64,000 nucleotides of DNA from Poriferisodalis sp026713105 (GCA_965115995.1 OZ220472.1:2728001-2792000), one strand, 5' to 3'; shown: positions 9,093-18,688, numbered from the stretch's first letter. The notes: generated by a model not told the origin, from the sequence alone. Program-made: numbers and translations.

Positions 9093-9108
9093 TGAAACCC
9101 CAGTTTCA
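9093..9108 (+). promoter_or_regulatory. inverted repeat downstream of the candidate promoter (operator or leader hairpin)
   Basis: TGAAAC CCCA GTTTCA is a perfect 6-base inverted repeat with a 4-base centre. It starts about 20 bases after the candidate -10 box. The position suits a repressor operator near the transcription start or a small hairpin in the leader of the peptide-transporter mRNA. Confidence 0.4.
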
Positions 9109-9295
9109 GAGGTCGCGTATTCGCGACATCACTTACGCCGTTGAGAGCCGTACCGGACATGGGCCGACACCGCTTGAACGATCATGGACCAGGACGTGAG
9201 CGCTCACGCGCGCAGCCCCATTGCATCGAGCCAACCGGAACAATCCTGAACGGATTGCGCAGCGGCGTGAATACGCACCAAGAAAGGACCACCTC

Positions 9296-10867
9296 ATGAA
9301 GACCCACAAACGCAGTTGGCTGATAGTCAGCCTGCTCATGGCCTTCGCCCTGTTCGCAGCGGCGTGCGGTTCGGACGACGACGGCGACGATGCGGCCCCG
9401 GCGACGACCGCGGCTGCCGACGATGCCGGAGATGACGCTGGCGACGACGCCGTAGACGACGCTCCAGAACCGCAAGAGCTGATCATTGCTGTCGCCCAGG
9501 AGCCGGCCAACTGGGACTACGTCGTCAACGGAGCGACTGCCATCAAGACGCCGCTGCTGTACAACGTCGTCGAGACGCTGGTCGAGAAGCAGGCCGACGG
9601 CAGCGTTGCCCCGATGCTCGCTGAGTCGTGGGACATCAACGATGACGGGACGGTGTACACGTTCACGATTCGCGAAGCCAAGTTCCACGACGGGAGCGAT
9701 CTCGTCGCCGCCGACGTGGTCTATTCGCTGGAGTACAACCGGGCCGGAGTAGGCGACATCACCACGCCGTTCGATGCCGTCGCATCCATCGAGGCAACCG
9801 ACGATCGCACCGTCGTAGTCACGCTGACCCAGCCCAGCCAGGCCTTCCTGCAGGGCATGGCACGCATCAGCTCGGCAGTCGTGCCCGAAGGGACCGGCGA
9901 GGACATCGCCCAAGGCCCCGTCGGCACCGGCCCCTACGTGTTCATCGAGTGGAAGCCTGACGTCTCGGTCACCATGGACCGTTTCACCGACTACTGGGGT
10001 GAGCAGCCGTTCTTCTCAGATGTCACCTGGCGATTCATCACCGATGAGACCGCGAGCCTGAATGCACTGCTGGCCGGTGACATCGACGGCGTTGCAGGCA
10101 TCCTCGGAGAGGGCATCGACCGCGTCGACGAGATCGACGCCGAAGAGGGCTTCAGCATCCTGACGGTCTCCGGATTCGAGATCTCATATCTCAGTCTCAA
10201 TGCGACCGCCGACATCTTCCAGGACCCGCTGGTCGTCCAGGCGGTGAACCACGCCGTCGACCGTCAGCCGATCGTCGATGCTGCGTTTGCCGGGCTCGGC
10301 GAGCTGACGTGCACCTTCGTGAATCCGCCGAACGAGCCGTGGAACAGCGACTACTGCCCCTATGAGTACGACCCGGCAAAGTCTCAGGCACTGCTGGAAG
10401 AGGCTGGCGTCCCAGGTCTGGTCATCCCGTTCAAGTACCTGACCATTGCAGAGTTCCCGCCGATTCAAGAGGTCGTGACTGCACAGCTGACCGAGGCCGG
10501 CTTCACAGTCGAGCTCGAAGGCCGTGAGCTGACCACCTACCTCGACGAGGTGCTCGGTGAGACCGCGGACTACGTCTTCACATCGCTGAGCGGTCCCAGC
10601 ACCATCGACGCATGGAAGTGCCCGGGCTTCTTCACTCTGTACTGCGACCCGGCGTTCGATCAGCTGCTCGACGACGGCGATGCGGCTGTCGACTCGAACG
10701 TGACGACTGAGCTTCGACGTCAGGCAGTCGAGATGCACGCCGACGCCGGCTATCTGATTCCGATTGTCGCGAAGCTCCAGGCTGTGGCCGTGCGCTCTGA
10801 TCTCAAGGGCGTCAAGAACTTCACCGCTGGCAGCGAATTCGACCTCGGCAATCTGAGAATCGAGTAG
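9296..10867 (+). CDS. ABC transporter substrate-binding lipoprotein, oligopeptide (SBP family 5) type
   Basis: A 523-residue extracytoplasmic binding protein of the peptide/nickel family (DppA/OppA type). Residues 1-23 form a lipoprotein signal peptide (KTHKR, then a hydrophobic stretch) ending in the lipobox FAAAC with the lipidated C24. A very acidic Asp/Ala linker (about 25-55) follows. The mature domain has typical family features (AESWDINDDGTVYTFTIR, KFHDGSDLVAADVVYSLE). The ATG at 9296 was preferred over an upstream in-frame start because AAGAAAGGA precedes it and it begins the signal peptide. It is the first gene of a five-gene importer operon; the bound ligand is unknown but probably peptide-like. 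Confidence 0.92.
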   Translation: MKTHKRSWLIVSLLMAFALFAAACGSDDDGDDAAPATTAAADDAGDDAGDDAVDDAPEPQELIIAVAQEPANWDYVVNGATAIKTPLLYNVVETLVEKQADGSVAPMLAESWDINDDGTVYTFTIREAKFHDGSDLVAADVVYSLEYNRAGVGDITTPFDAVASIEATDDRTVVVTLTQPSQAFLQGMARISSAVVPEGTGEDIAQGPVGTGPYVFIEWKPDVSVTMDRFTDYWGEQPFFSDVTWRFITDETASLNALLAGDIDGVAGILGEGIDRVDEIDAEEGFSILTVSGFEISYLSLNATADIFQDPLVVQAVNHAVDRQPIVDAAFAGLGELTCTFVNPPNEPWNSDYCPYEYDPAKSQALLEEAGVPGLVIPFKYLTIAEFPPIQEVVTAQLTEAGFTVELEGRELTTYLDEVLGETADYVFTSLSGPSTIDAWKCPGFFTLYCDPAFDQLLDDGDAAVDSNVTTELRRQAVEMHADAGYLIPIVAKLQAVAVRSDLKGVKNFTAGSEFDLGNLRIE

Positions 10868-10903
10868 AAGAGGACACTACGAACTCACGGAATAGGACGA
10901 TGA

Positions 10904-11869
10904 ATGGTTCGAGTTCTGGTTCGCGCGGTCGCCTCGGTGGTGGCGTCCGCACTCATGGGCTCGATCATCGTCTTCCTCTTGTTGCGGTTGCTCAAGGGTG
11001 ACGTCGCAACGGTCATCCTTGGGCAGACCGCAACCCGTGAGGCGTTGGAGGAGCTCCGAGCCGAGATGGGCCTGGACGCTTCGCTCGTCGAGCAGTACCT
11101 GCAGTGGATAGGGGGAGTACTCCAGGGCGACATGGGCACGTCGTATGCGGCGGAATTCGACATTGCCCATGAGATCTGGGTTCGGATACCGCTGACGTTC
11201 ACGCTGGCGTTCTCATCACTGATCCTCTCGGTCATCGTCGCACTGGTCATCGGCACCTTCTCGGCCATCCACGCCAAGAACTGGCGTGGCACCACGGTGG
11301 ACATCCTGTCCCAGGTCGGAATCGCAGTTCCCTCGTTCTGGCTGGGCCTGTTGATGGCCACGCTGTTCGCCGTGCACCTGGGTTGGCTGCCCGCCGGCGG
11401 GTATGTCCCGCTGTCCGAGGACTTTGTGCGGGGCGTCAAATCGTTGACGATGCCAGTGCTCGCGCTGGCGATCCCGCTCAGCGCCGTGCTCGTCCGCTAC
11501 GTGCGCTCAGGCATGCTCGAGGTGCTCGACGAGGACTTCATCAGGACGGCCCAGGCCAAGGGTCTCACGCTGAGACGGGCCGCGTGGCGACACGGAATCC
11601 GCAACGCGTCGATCCCGCTCGTGACCGTCACCATCTTGCAGTTGGGCCAGCTGCTCGCAGGCGCCGTTGTCATCGAGAATGTGTTCACGCTGCCAGGGCT
11701 CGGCCGCATGCTGGTCGTGGCGGTCGGCGGTCGTGAACCCCTGTCGGTCCAATCGCTGGCGCTGGTGCTGATGCTGATGATCCTGACTTTGAACTTCCTG
11801 ATGGACATCGCCTACGGGCTGCTGGATCCGCGGATCCGCGGACGCGGTCGCACGGTTCTGCACGCATGA
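10904..11869 (+). CDS. ABC transporter permease, DppB type
   Basis: A 321-residue inner-membrane permease of the oligopeptide/nickel family. It has an N-terminal membrane helix, a short extracytoplasmic region with the family segment LRAEMGLDASLVEQY, and a BPD-transporter core of five further helices. The cytoplasmic coupling loop (EAA-like) reads FIRTAQAKGL followed by RHGIRNASIPL near residues 206-240, the docking site for the ATPases. It begins 36 bases after the binding-protein gene and overlaps the next permease by ATGA, indicating translational coupling. Confidence 0.92.
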   Translation: MVRVLVRAVASVVASALMGSIIVFLLLRLLKGDVATVILGQTATREALEELRAEMGLDASLVEQYLQWIGGVLQGDMGTSYAAEFDIAHEIWVRIPLTFTLAFSSLILSVIVALVIGTFSAIHAKNWRGTTVDILSQVGIAVPSFWLGLLMATLFAVHLGWLPAGGYVPLSEDFVRGVKSLTMPVLALAIPLSAVLVRYVRSGMLEVLDEDFIRTAQAKGLTLRRAAWRHGIRNASIPLVTVTILQLGQLLAGAVVIENVFTLPGLGRMLVVAVGGREPLSVQSLALVLMLMILTLNFLMDIAYGLLDPRIRGRGRTVLHA

Positions 11870-12780
11870 CCGACGAAGCACCTTCACAGGACACCCCGGT
11901 GCCCGAAACCGACGGGCTGGAGACGCTCGAGGGCTCGACCCGTCGATCTTTGCGGTGGCTCCCGCCGCAGCTCATCATCGGCGGATCGATTGTGGCGTTC
12001 ATCGTCGGTATCGGCCTGCTGTCGCTGTTCTGGACGCCCTACGACATCAACAAAGTCGACGTCCCGAATCAGTTCCTGCCTCCGGGATCGGACGGCTTCC
12101 TTCTCGGCACCGACAAGCTGGGGCGCGACATCACCAGTCAGATCATGGCCGGCGCACGGAATTCCCTGCTAGTCAGCGTCGTCTCGACGATTGCGTCGCT
12201 GGTCCCCGGAGTCTTGATCGGTTTGATCGCCGCCGGAGCCAAGCCGATGCAGCAGCGGATCCTCAGCCGCATGACCGATATCGGGGTCGCCTTGCCCGGC
12301 ATCGTCGTGGCCCTCGTCGTGGCGACGTCGTTGGGTCCGGGCAACACGACGGCGATCGTCGCCATCATGTTCTGGCTCATCCCGACGGTTGCCCGGGTTG
12401 TCATCGGACCGGCGCGCCAGATTCTCGCGCGTGACTTCGTAGAAGCCGCTCAGGCGTACGGACGGTCTCGGCGGTTCATCCTGTTCCGGCACGTGTTGCC
12501 CAATATCGGCCCGCTCATCATTGTCCAGGCGTCGATCATGTTCGCGATCGCGATCCTCGTCGAGGCGGCACTGTCCTATCTCGGCATCGGTGCGCAGCGG
12601 CCGACCCCGTCGTGGGGACGCCTGCTAAAGGAAGCCCAGCCGCTCATCGATCAGGCGCCGTATCTCATGATCATCCCCGGGATCACGATCATGGTTGCGG
12701 TGATCGGCTTCAACGTCCTCGGCGACGGCCTGCGGACCTATCTCGATCCCCAGCAGACCGCCAAGGGCGCGGGCGTCTGA
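11866..12780 (+). CDS. ABC transporter permease, DppC type
   Basis: A 304-residue second permease of the oligopeptide importer. It begins with a cytoplasmic tail of about 40 residues, then a membrane helix, then the LLGTDKLGRDITSQIMAGARNSL segment typical of DppC/OppC proteins. The coupling loop has FVEAAQAYGRSRRFILFRHVLPN. Its ATG overlaps the stop of the first permease (ATGA at 11866-11869). The stop overlaps the ATG of the first ATPase by one base (TGATG). Confidence 0.92.
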   Translation: MTDEAPSQDTPVPETDGLETLEGSTRRSLRWLPPQLIIGGSIVAFIVGIGLLSLFWTPYDINKVDVPNQFLPPGSDGFLLGTDKLGRDITSQIMAGARNSLLVSVVSTIASLVPGVLIGLIAAGAKPMQQRILSRMTDIGVALPGIVVALVVATSLGPGNTTAIVAIMFWLIPTVARVVIGPARQILARDFVEAAQAYGRSRRFILFRHVLPNIGPLIIVQASIMFAIAILVEAALSYLGIGAQRPTPSWGRLLKEAQPLIDQAPYLMIIPGITIMVAVIGFNVLGDGLRTYLDPQQTAKGAGV

Positions 12781-13784
12781 TGCTCGAGATCAACGACCTG
12801 AACATCACGATCGGGCCGAACGAGATCGTCTCGATCGAGCGCTTGTCGATTCCGGCGGGACGGCGCCTCGGGCTCGTCGGCGAGTCCGGCTCGGGCAAGA
12901 CGATGACCGCCATGAGCATCATCGGCCTCCAGCCCCGTGAGGCCGTGGTGACCGGCTCGATCACGTTCTCCGGCACCGAAATGGTCGACCGCTCCGAGCG
13001 TGAGCTCTCCGATGTTCGCGGCGCCGAGATCGGCGTCATCTTCCAGGACCCGCTGCGGGCGCTCAACCCGACGATGAAAGTCGGCAAGCAGGTCGCTGAG
13101 GCACTTCGGCTCCACAAGACGGTCCCTCGCAAGGACGTCAAGACGCGCATGCTCGAACTGCTCGAGCAGGTTCAGCTGCCGAACCCCGCCGCCTTGGCCC
13201 GTCGATACCCCCATCAGCTCTCAGGGGGCCAGCAGCAGCGGGTGCTCATCTCCATGGCCATCGCCTGCGACCCCAAGCTGCTGATCGCTGACGAGCCGAC
13301 GACCGCGCTCGATGTGACGGTCCAGAAGGAGATCTTGGAGCTGCTGGCGCGTCTCAGCGAAGAGCGGGGCATGGCGATCCTGTTCGTCAGCCATGACCTC
13401 GGCGTCATCCAGGCCATCTCGGACTACATCGCGGTGCTCTACGGCGGCAACCTGGTCGAGACAGGGCCCACCTCCGACATCGTCGAAATGCCCCGACATC
13501 GCTACACCGAAGCGCTGATCAGCGTCAATCCCGGCCACCCTGAGGACATCAGCGCTTCCCTCGGCGAGCCTCTCGTCACGATCAGGGGCTCGGTTCCGCC
13601 CTCCGGAGGATTCTTGCCGGGCTGTCGCTTTCGGGGCCGCTGTCCTCACGAGATCGAGCAGTGTGCGCAGGAGCCGCCGATCTCTGAAATGGCGGGCGGG
13701 CACAGGTTCAAGTGCTGGAACCCGGTCGACGAAGCGGCACCCGCCCTCGCACACAGCGCTGAACTCGCGGACGGCCGTCGATGA
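12780..13784 (+). CDS. ABC transporter ATP-binding protein, DppD/OppD type
   Basis: A 334-residue ATPase that energises the peptide importer. Walker A GESGSGKT is at 34-41, the Q-loop glutamine is Q89, the signature LSGGQQQR is at 147-154, Walker B LLIADEP is at 167-173, and the switch His is in SHDLG. The C-terminal oligopeptide-transporter domain includes the Cys-rich segment GCRFRGRCPHEIEQC followed by a last Cys in FKCW, a cluster typical of DppD/OppD. The start at 12780 overlaps the preceding stop by one base; longer in-frame starts lie inside the permease gene and have no family similarity. It overlaps the next gene by four bases. Confidence 0.92.
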   Translation: MLEINDLNITIGPNEIVSIERLSIPAGRRLGLVGESGSGKTMTAMSIIGLQPREAVVTGSITFSGTEMVDRSERELSDVRGAEIGVIFQDPLRALNPTMKVGKQVAEALRLHKTVPRKDVKTRMLELLEQVQLPNPAALARRYPHQLSGGQQQRVLISMAIACDPKLLIADEPTTALDVTVQKEILELLARLSEERGMAILFVSHDLGVIQAISDYIAVLYGGNLVETGPTSDIVEMPRHRYTEALISVNPGHPEDISASLGEPLVTIRGSVPPSGGFLPGCRFRGRCPHEIEQCAQEPPISEMAGGHRFKCWNPVDEAAPALAHSAELADGRR

Positions 13785-14569
13785 CTGCACTCATTGAGAT
13801 CGACGATCTCTTCTTCGACTATCACGCCCGCACGCCCCGGCGTGACGCCAGTGACGAATGGACGCTGCGAGACATCGCCTTCACCATGGCTGCCGGCTCC
13901 ACCGTCGGCATCGTCGGCGAGTCCGGTTCAGGCAAGTCGACCCTGGTGCGGCTCCTGTGCGGCCTGCTCGTTCCTTCGAAGGGTCAGATCACCTTCGACG
14001 GTCAATCTGTGAAGGACTGGCTGTCCCAGGATCGCCGCGAGTTTCATCGCCGCAACCAAATCGTCTTCCAGAGCCCCGCCAGCTCGCTGGACCCGAGACT
14101 GCGAGTGCGGACATCGTTGTCCGAACCGACCAAGGCGCTGGAACAGCGCAAGCCCGGGTCCGATGAGCTCGGGGCCTGGCTCACGGACGTGGGCCTGAGC
14201 AATGAGATCCTCTCCCGCTACCCGCACCAGCTCTCAGGCGGCCAACTGCAGCGGATCGCCGTCGCCCGTGCGCTGTCGGTGCAACCCGATGTGCTGTATG
14301 CGGACGAGCCCACCAGCGCTCTCGACGTGTCAGTCCAGGCCCAGGTGCTGAACCTGCTGATGGGGTTGAAACAACGCCACGGGTTGACGCTGGTGCTCGT
14401 TTCTCATGATCTGGCTGTGGTGGCTCGTGTGTGCGAGCAGGTCATCGTGCTGAAGGACGGACAGGTCGTCGAGGCCGGCACAACTGCTGAGGTGATGAGC
14501 GACCCCAAGACCGACTACACCCGCACGCTGGTGGAGGCGTCCCGAGCCACGAGCTTGATCAGGACCTGA
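13781..14569 (+). CDS. ABC transporter ATP-binding protein, DppF/OppF type (short form)
   Basis: A 262-residue second ATPase of the importer. It has Walker A GESGSGKS at 46-53, signature LSGGQLQR at 151-158 and Walker B VLYADEP at 171-177. It is shorter than many DppF proteins: it ends soon after the nucleotide-binding domain and lacks the C-terminal Cys-rich extension present in its partner. The ATG overlaps the upstream stop (ATGA), so its translation is coupled. It is the last transporter gene; an SDR follows 39 bases later. Confidence 0.9.
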   Translation: MTALIEIDDLFFDYHARTPRRDASDEWTLRDIAFTMAAGSTVGIVGESGSGKSTLVRLLCGLLVPSKGQITFDGQSVKDWLSQDRREFHRRNQIVFQSPASSLDPRLRVRTSLSEPTKALEQRKPGSDELGAWLTDVGLSNEILSRYPHQLSGGQLQRIAVARALSVQPDVLYADEPTSALDVSVQAQVLNLLMGLKQRHGLTLVLVSHDLAVVARVCEQVIVLKDGQVVEAGTTAEVMSDPKTDYTRTLVEASRATSLIRT

Positions 14570-14608
14570 CGCCGCATCATCGCTGGAACACCATCTGAAA
14601 GGGCAGCC

Positions 14609-15379
14609 GTGGGAAGACTCGACGATCGTGTCGCGCTGGTGACCGGAGCCTCACGTGGCATTGGTGCCGCGGCGGCGGAGGCCTTTGCCGCCGAGGGCGC
14701 CAGCGTGGTCATCAACACATTTCCCGACGAACGAATGGAGGCCTTGGCCTCCGAAGTCGTGTCGAGGATCACCGACGCAGGCGGCGCCGCCATCACAGTG
14801 GCAGCCGACGTCACCATGCCCGAGGAGGTCGAAGCGATGGTCGCCGAGGCGCGCAGTGCGTTCGGCGACATCGACGTGCTGGTCACCAATGCCGCGTACG
14901 CGAGGCGCTCGCCCTGGAACGAGATCAGCGTCGAGCAATGGGATCAGACCTTGGCGGTCAATCTTCGAGGTGCCTTTGTGTGCGCCAAGGCGGTGCACCC
15001 CGGAATGCTTCGACGCGGACGCGGCAGCATCATCACGGTGACGAGTGTCATGGTCGATCTGGGCATGGCCGGGGCTCTGCACTATGTGGCATCGAAGGCT
15101 GGCGTCATCGGTTTCACCCGTGCGTTGGCACGCGAAGTCGGCCCCGACCAGATCAGGGTGAACAGCGTGATGCCGGGTGCGATCCGCACCGAGTACGAAG
15201 TCGAAACCGAGACTGAGAGCGAGGAAGAACTCGCCGAGCGGTTGGCAGAGCTTCAGTCGCTTCCCCAGCGCGGCTACGCAAGAGACCTCGCCGCCACCTT
15301 CGTCTATCTCGCGTGCGATGACAGCGCCTTTGTGACCGGCCAAGTCATCGCTGTGGATGGCGGCTGGGCCCACCACTGA
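14609..15379 (+). CDS. SDR family NAD(P)-dependent oxidoreductase
   Basis: A 256-residue classical short-chain dehydrogenase with the cofactor motif TGASRGIG at 12-19, NAA at 94-96, catalytic S146, Y159 and K163 (in HYVASK) and a typical C-terminal end DGGWAHH. The GTG start is preceded by GAAAGGG. It is probably the last gene of the peptide-transporter operon, so it may oxidise or reduce the imported compound. Sequence alone cannot tell the substrate or whether NAD or NADP is used. Confidence 0.88.
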   Translation: MGRLDDRVALVTGASRGIGAAAAEAFAAEGASVVINTFPDERMEALASEVVSRITDAGGAAITVAADVTMPEEVEAMVAEARSAFGDIDVLVTNAAYARRSPWNEISVEQWDQTLAVNLRGAFVCAKAVHPGMLRRGRGSIITVTSVMVDLGMAGALHYVASKAGVIGFTRALAREVGPDQIRVNSVMPGAIRTEYEVETETESEEELAERLAELQSLPQRGYARDLAATFVYLACDDSAFVTGQVIAVDGGWAHH

Positions 15380-15422
15380 GTTGCCGAGTCTCCGTGCGGC
15401 TCAGCGAGTCGCTCGCCGTGAT

Positions 15423-16340
15423 CTAGTCGTCCGCAGCAGCCAAGCAGACGACAAGGTCGCCGGCCACCACCGGCGGACGCCGCTTGACCGCCATCACCCA
15501 GGCGTCCTCTGGGGCATGCACTTCTTCGAGAGTCTGTCCGTCTGTGGTGACCACCGTTCCCAGCAGCTGGCCGGCTTCGACCTGGGCTCCACCCTTTAGA
15601 TCTGTCAGGAACTGGCCTTCGTTGCGAACCGAGATCATGTCGCGGTCCAAGTCGCCGCCACCGGTGATGCGAATCGATGAGCGGGGTGGATCAAGCGGCG
15701 GGTCGGCAATCATGTCCATCGCGGTGAGGACCCGCAGGACACCCCCGAGGTAGGCATCGACCGAAGCGTTGCTCACCAGTCCGCCGCCGGAGCACTCGAC
15801 GTAGATGGCCTGTTCGACCACGCTGACCGTGCGGCCTTCGGTGCGAACCGGATGACGCCACAGGAATTCCGCGCCGAATGCTGCGGCAGCCTGCCGGGAC
15901 AGGGACTCGACCTCGGCGGTTTCGGCGATGTAGCCGGCGAGGAACGGCATGTCGTAGCCCTGCCCGGACGTGTGCAGGTCGATCAGCAGGTCGGCACCGC
16001 GGAGAACCTCGGTGTACAGGTGATGTGCGAGCTGCGCGGTCGGGGTTCCGTCGGGATCTCCCGGAAAGACCCGCGCCAGGTTGCCGTCGTCGATGGCACT
16101 CGTGCGGCTGTCGGCGGCGAATGCTGCTTCATGACAGACCGGCACGATCGCGACGCTGCCGCGGATCAATCGGGTCTCATCGGTCGCCAAGCATCCCGCC
16201 GCCAAGACCCCCTGGGTCTCATCGCCGTGAACTCCGCCGAGCACCACGACGCGCGGGCCGGCCTCGGTGGCCGCGGCAGTCCAGACATCGAAGCCGCCAG
16301 CTTCCCCCGCCGCGACCCTTCGTCTCGTATGTCCGATCAC
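15423..16340 (-). CDS. succinylglutamate desuccinylase/aspartoacylase family zinc hydrolase
   Basis: A 305-residue M14-like zinc deacylase of the AstE/AspA family. The zinc ligands H38 and E41 sit in GGVHGDETQG and the third His is in LIDLHTSGQG. The C-terminal barrel-sandwich region has the usual segment where the cofactor-like lobe lies. Known relatives remove acyl groups (succinyl, acetyl, or others) from amino acids. The GTG at 16340 is the likely start. It is convergent with the SDR gene and 73 bases downstream of the threonine synthase-like gene, probably in one transcript. Confidence 0.87.
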   Translation of the reverse strand: MIGHTRRRVAAGEAGGFDVWTAAATEAGPRVVVLGGVHGDETQGVLAAGCLATDETRLIRGSVAIVPVCHEAAFAADSRTSAIDDGNLARVFPGDPDGTPTAQLAHHLYTEVLRGADLLIDLHTSGQGYDMPFLAGYIAETAEVESLSRQAAAAFGAEFLWRHPVRTEGRTVSVVEQAIYVECSGGGLVSNASVDAYLGGVLRVLTAMDMIADPPLDPPRSSIRITGGGDLDRDMISVRNEGQFLTDLKGGAQVEAGQLLGTVVTTDGQTLEEVHAPEDAWVMAVKRRPPVVAGDLVVCLAAADD

Positions 16341-16413
16341 AACGACACCTCAGTCCCTGCAAGCACAGCGCCGACGGCGCCCCCAACCGGGACCCTGCGT
16401 CGTGCGCAGCCGA

Positions 16414-17493
16414 TCATGACGACGCCTCGTATGCCGCGAGCACGGTCCCTATGTCGTCGGCATTGATGTGACGCGGAGCGTTGTCCTCGCCGATTCGTGC
16501 CGCGGAGGCCGCGTCTTTGAGTCCCGCGCCGGACAGGATGACGACTACGTCGTCGCCGGCCCCAACCCGGTTCGCTTCGAGGTCGGCGAGCGCGCCGGCG
16601 AGGGCGGTTGCGCCCGCCGGTTCAACGAACAATCCCTCATGGCGGGCGAGGAGGCGCTGAGCATCCCACGCTTGTTCGTCGGTCACCTCGACCACGTGCC
16701 CGCCCGAATCGGTGATCGCGGTCGTGGCGTCGAAATCGAACAGCACGGGAACCTGGAGCCCCGAGATCGTTGTGGTGAGCGGCCGATCGAGCGGGTCGAG
16801 CATGCCGGCGAGCGCACGATTGAGGGTTGGGCAGCCGGCTGGTTGCACGCCAATCAGGCGCGGGAGCCGGCGGTCGCTACCCATGCGCCGGTAGCCCCGC
16901 CAGATGGATGCGAGCAGGCCGCCGCCGCCGCCGATCGGCACATAGACCGCCGTGGCAGTCGGGCGCTGTTCGATCAGCTCGAAGGCAATCGTCTCAGCGC
17001 CCCGCATGGCCTCGGCTGCGTAACGCGCGCCGGTGAGGAATGCCAGCCATCCATGGTCCGCCGCCATTGCGGCGATCGCCTCGGACACCTCTTCCACCCC
17101 GCCGAATGCTGAGCCCATCTCGGCGACGATGTTCGTTGCGGCGCCATGGGCGACAATCTGCTGCAGCTTCCCGTCAACGATGCCCGCCACGGTGAACAAG
17201 ATGACCGGGAAACCGGCTCGCGCGCCATAGGCCGCCATGGCGGCGCCACCGTTGCCCGAAGAGGTTCCGACGGCGCCGACGAGCTGATCGCGGGCGATGA
17301 TCGCGCTCGCCATGGCCGCGATCCGATCCTTGAACGAGCCGGTGGGGTTCTGGTGCTCGGCCTTGAACGAGACCCTCGGGCCGCGGTTGCCGCTGAGCTG
17401 GGACGAGGCTGCATCCAGCAGCGGCGTGTCTCCCTCGCCGAGGCCGACCGAGTCCAGCGGGTCAATCCCCAGAAGCTCGGCAAAACGCCACAT
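16414..17493 (-). CDS. threonine synthase-like PLP-dependent enzyme
   Basis: A 359-residue fold-type II PLP enzyme. K55 in NPTGSFKDRI is the Schiff-base lysine. SSGNGGAAMAAYGARAG follows as the substrate loop, and a GGGGG phosphate-binding loop lies near residue 190. It resembles threonine synthase but is shorter than the housekeeping enzyme and sits in a catabolic cluster, so a beta- or gamma-elimination or replacement on an amino acid is possible. It lies between an aspartoacylase-like hydrolase and a DUF4432 gene on the same strand; the three probably form one transcript. It is not assigned thrC because no other threonine-pathway gene is nearby. Confidence 0.82.
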   Translation of the reverse strand: MWRFAELLGIDPLDSVGLGEGDTPLLDAASSQLSGNRGPRVSFKAEHQNPTGSFKDRIAAMASAIIARDQLVGAVGTSSGNGGAAMAAYGARAGFPVILFTVAGIVDGKLQQIVAHGAATNIVAEMGSAFGGVEEVSEAIAAMAADHGWLAFLTGARYAAEAMRGAETIAFELIEQRPTATAVYVPIGGGGGLLASIWRGYRRMGSDRRLPRLIGVQPAGCPTLNRALAGMLDPLDRPLTTTISGLQVPVLFDFDATTAITDSGGHVVEVTDEQAWDAQRLLARHEGLFVEPAGATALAGALADLEANRVGAGDDVVVILSGAGLKDAASAARIGEDNAPRHINADDIGTVLAAYEASS

Positions 17494-17535
17494 TTTGGGA
17501 TGGTATCGAAGGCACCCAGACCCGGGGCCCGCCGG

Positions 17536-18618
17536 TCAGCCGTGGCGCCGGAGGTGCTCGGCGACGGCGTCGGCCCCGCTGTGTGCGCCGATCACGAGTT
17601 CGTAATCCCGGGACTCGCCGGGCTCGAGCATCACGAGTTCGCCCTTGGCCTGCGCTTCGCGGCGTTCTGTGGTTCCGTTCGTGCTGGGCTCCAACCCGAC
17701 GACGTAGGTGCCTTGGCCGAGCATGCGCCACAGGAACAAATGCGGCAGCGTGTCGGCTCGGTAGTCCTCGTACACGGCGAGGTCGTCGTCGGGGTTGACC
17801 ACCGTCGCGAGGACGCGGCCGTCGGCCCCTGCGCGGGGCCGCAATTCGATGACCTCCTCGGCGACTCCCGGCGTCGGCGGGCCGAACCGATCCCAACGCT
17901 GCGATGCCGGGCGGTCGCGTCCGGCGGCGGACTCATAGTCGATGACGAGCCGTGAGCCGTCAGCGATGAGCGGGAAACCCAGGTTGACGTGGTACAGCAG
18001 CATGTGCGCAGACGGGCTGTAGGCGTGATTGGTCACGGTGTCGTGGACACCGAACTCGTTCGTGCCGACCCGGCATTCGACGCGTCGGCGGATGTGCAGC
18101 ACCTCGCCCAGCGACGACACCTGCCGCGTCTCGCCTTCTGCCCAGAGCGTGCACCCGTCGCCGGACCAGTCCTCCCCGTAGCCGGTCAGCGTCGCCGGCT
18201 CGCCCGAGATCCGTCCGTGCAGCGGGTAGTCATCGGTGAGCGTCGCCGGGTGGTCGGGGTCTGGCTCGTCGGCAGACTCGGGCGGCCCGAAGTGATCCAA
18301 GCCGCAGGTGACCAGCAATCCCCCGCCGAAGCCGCGGAGCCAGCCAAGACCGACTGGCTCGCGGTACCACGGACCCTCGATGCCGACTGCTGAGGTCCAC
18401 GCGAAGGGGCGGCCTGCGATCGACGCGTGACCGACGTCGAACGCACGATCCACGATGATGTCGAATTCGAGGCCGGCGCCGCTGCGGAACTCCAGCACGC
18501 GAGTGCCTCGCCCGGCGCCGTCGGCGAGCGTCACCAGCCGGACGCCAGCGACCTGCGAAAGCTGACCGACGTGAGCCAGCAGTCCAGTGCGATCAAGCGG
18601 TTGGCCGTGGATCTCCAT
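17536..18618 (-). CDS. DUF4432 family protein (aldose 1-epimerase-like fold)
   Basis: A 360-residue protein of the DUF4432 family, related to galactose mutarotase by fold; no reaction is established for most members. Family landmarks include GAGRGTRVLEFRSGAGLEFDIIVDRAFD in the first third, then FGGGLLVTCGLDHFG and HGRISG. The ATG at 18618 is chosen because it begins at MEIHGQPLD and leaves room for the divergent gene at 18689; a longer in-frame start at 18714 would overlap that gene. It leads a minus-strand unit with the threonine synthase-like and aspartoacylase-like genes. A sugar or sugar-acid substrate is possible given the SMP-30 gene nearby. Confidence 0.82.
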   Translation of the reverse strand: MEIHGQPLDRTGLLAHVGQLSQVAGVRLVTLADGAGRGTRVLEFRSGAGLEFDIIVDRAFDVGHASIAGRPFAWTSAVGIEGPWYREPVGLGWLRGFGGGLLVTCGLDHFGPPESADEPDPDHPATLTDDYPLHGRISGEPATLTGYGEDWSGDGCTLWAEGETRQVSSLGEVLHIRRRVECRVGTNEFGVHDTVTNHAYSPSAHMLLYHVNLGFPLIADGSRLVIDYESAAGRDRPASQRWDRFGPPTPGVAEEVIELRPRAGADGRVLATVVNPDDDLAVYEDYRADTLPHLFLWRMLGQGTYVVGLEPSTNGTTERREAQAKGELVMLEPGESRDYELVIGAHSGADAVAEHLRRHG

Positions 18619-18688
18619 CAGCAGGCAACCTAGACGCAGATGTGAGTTACGGTTGCGGAGGCGCTGAGCGCTCCGAACCGCCGATCCG

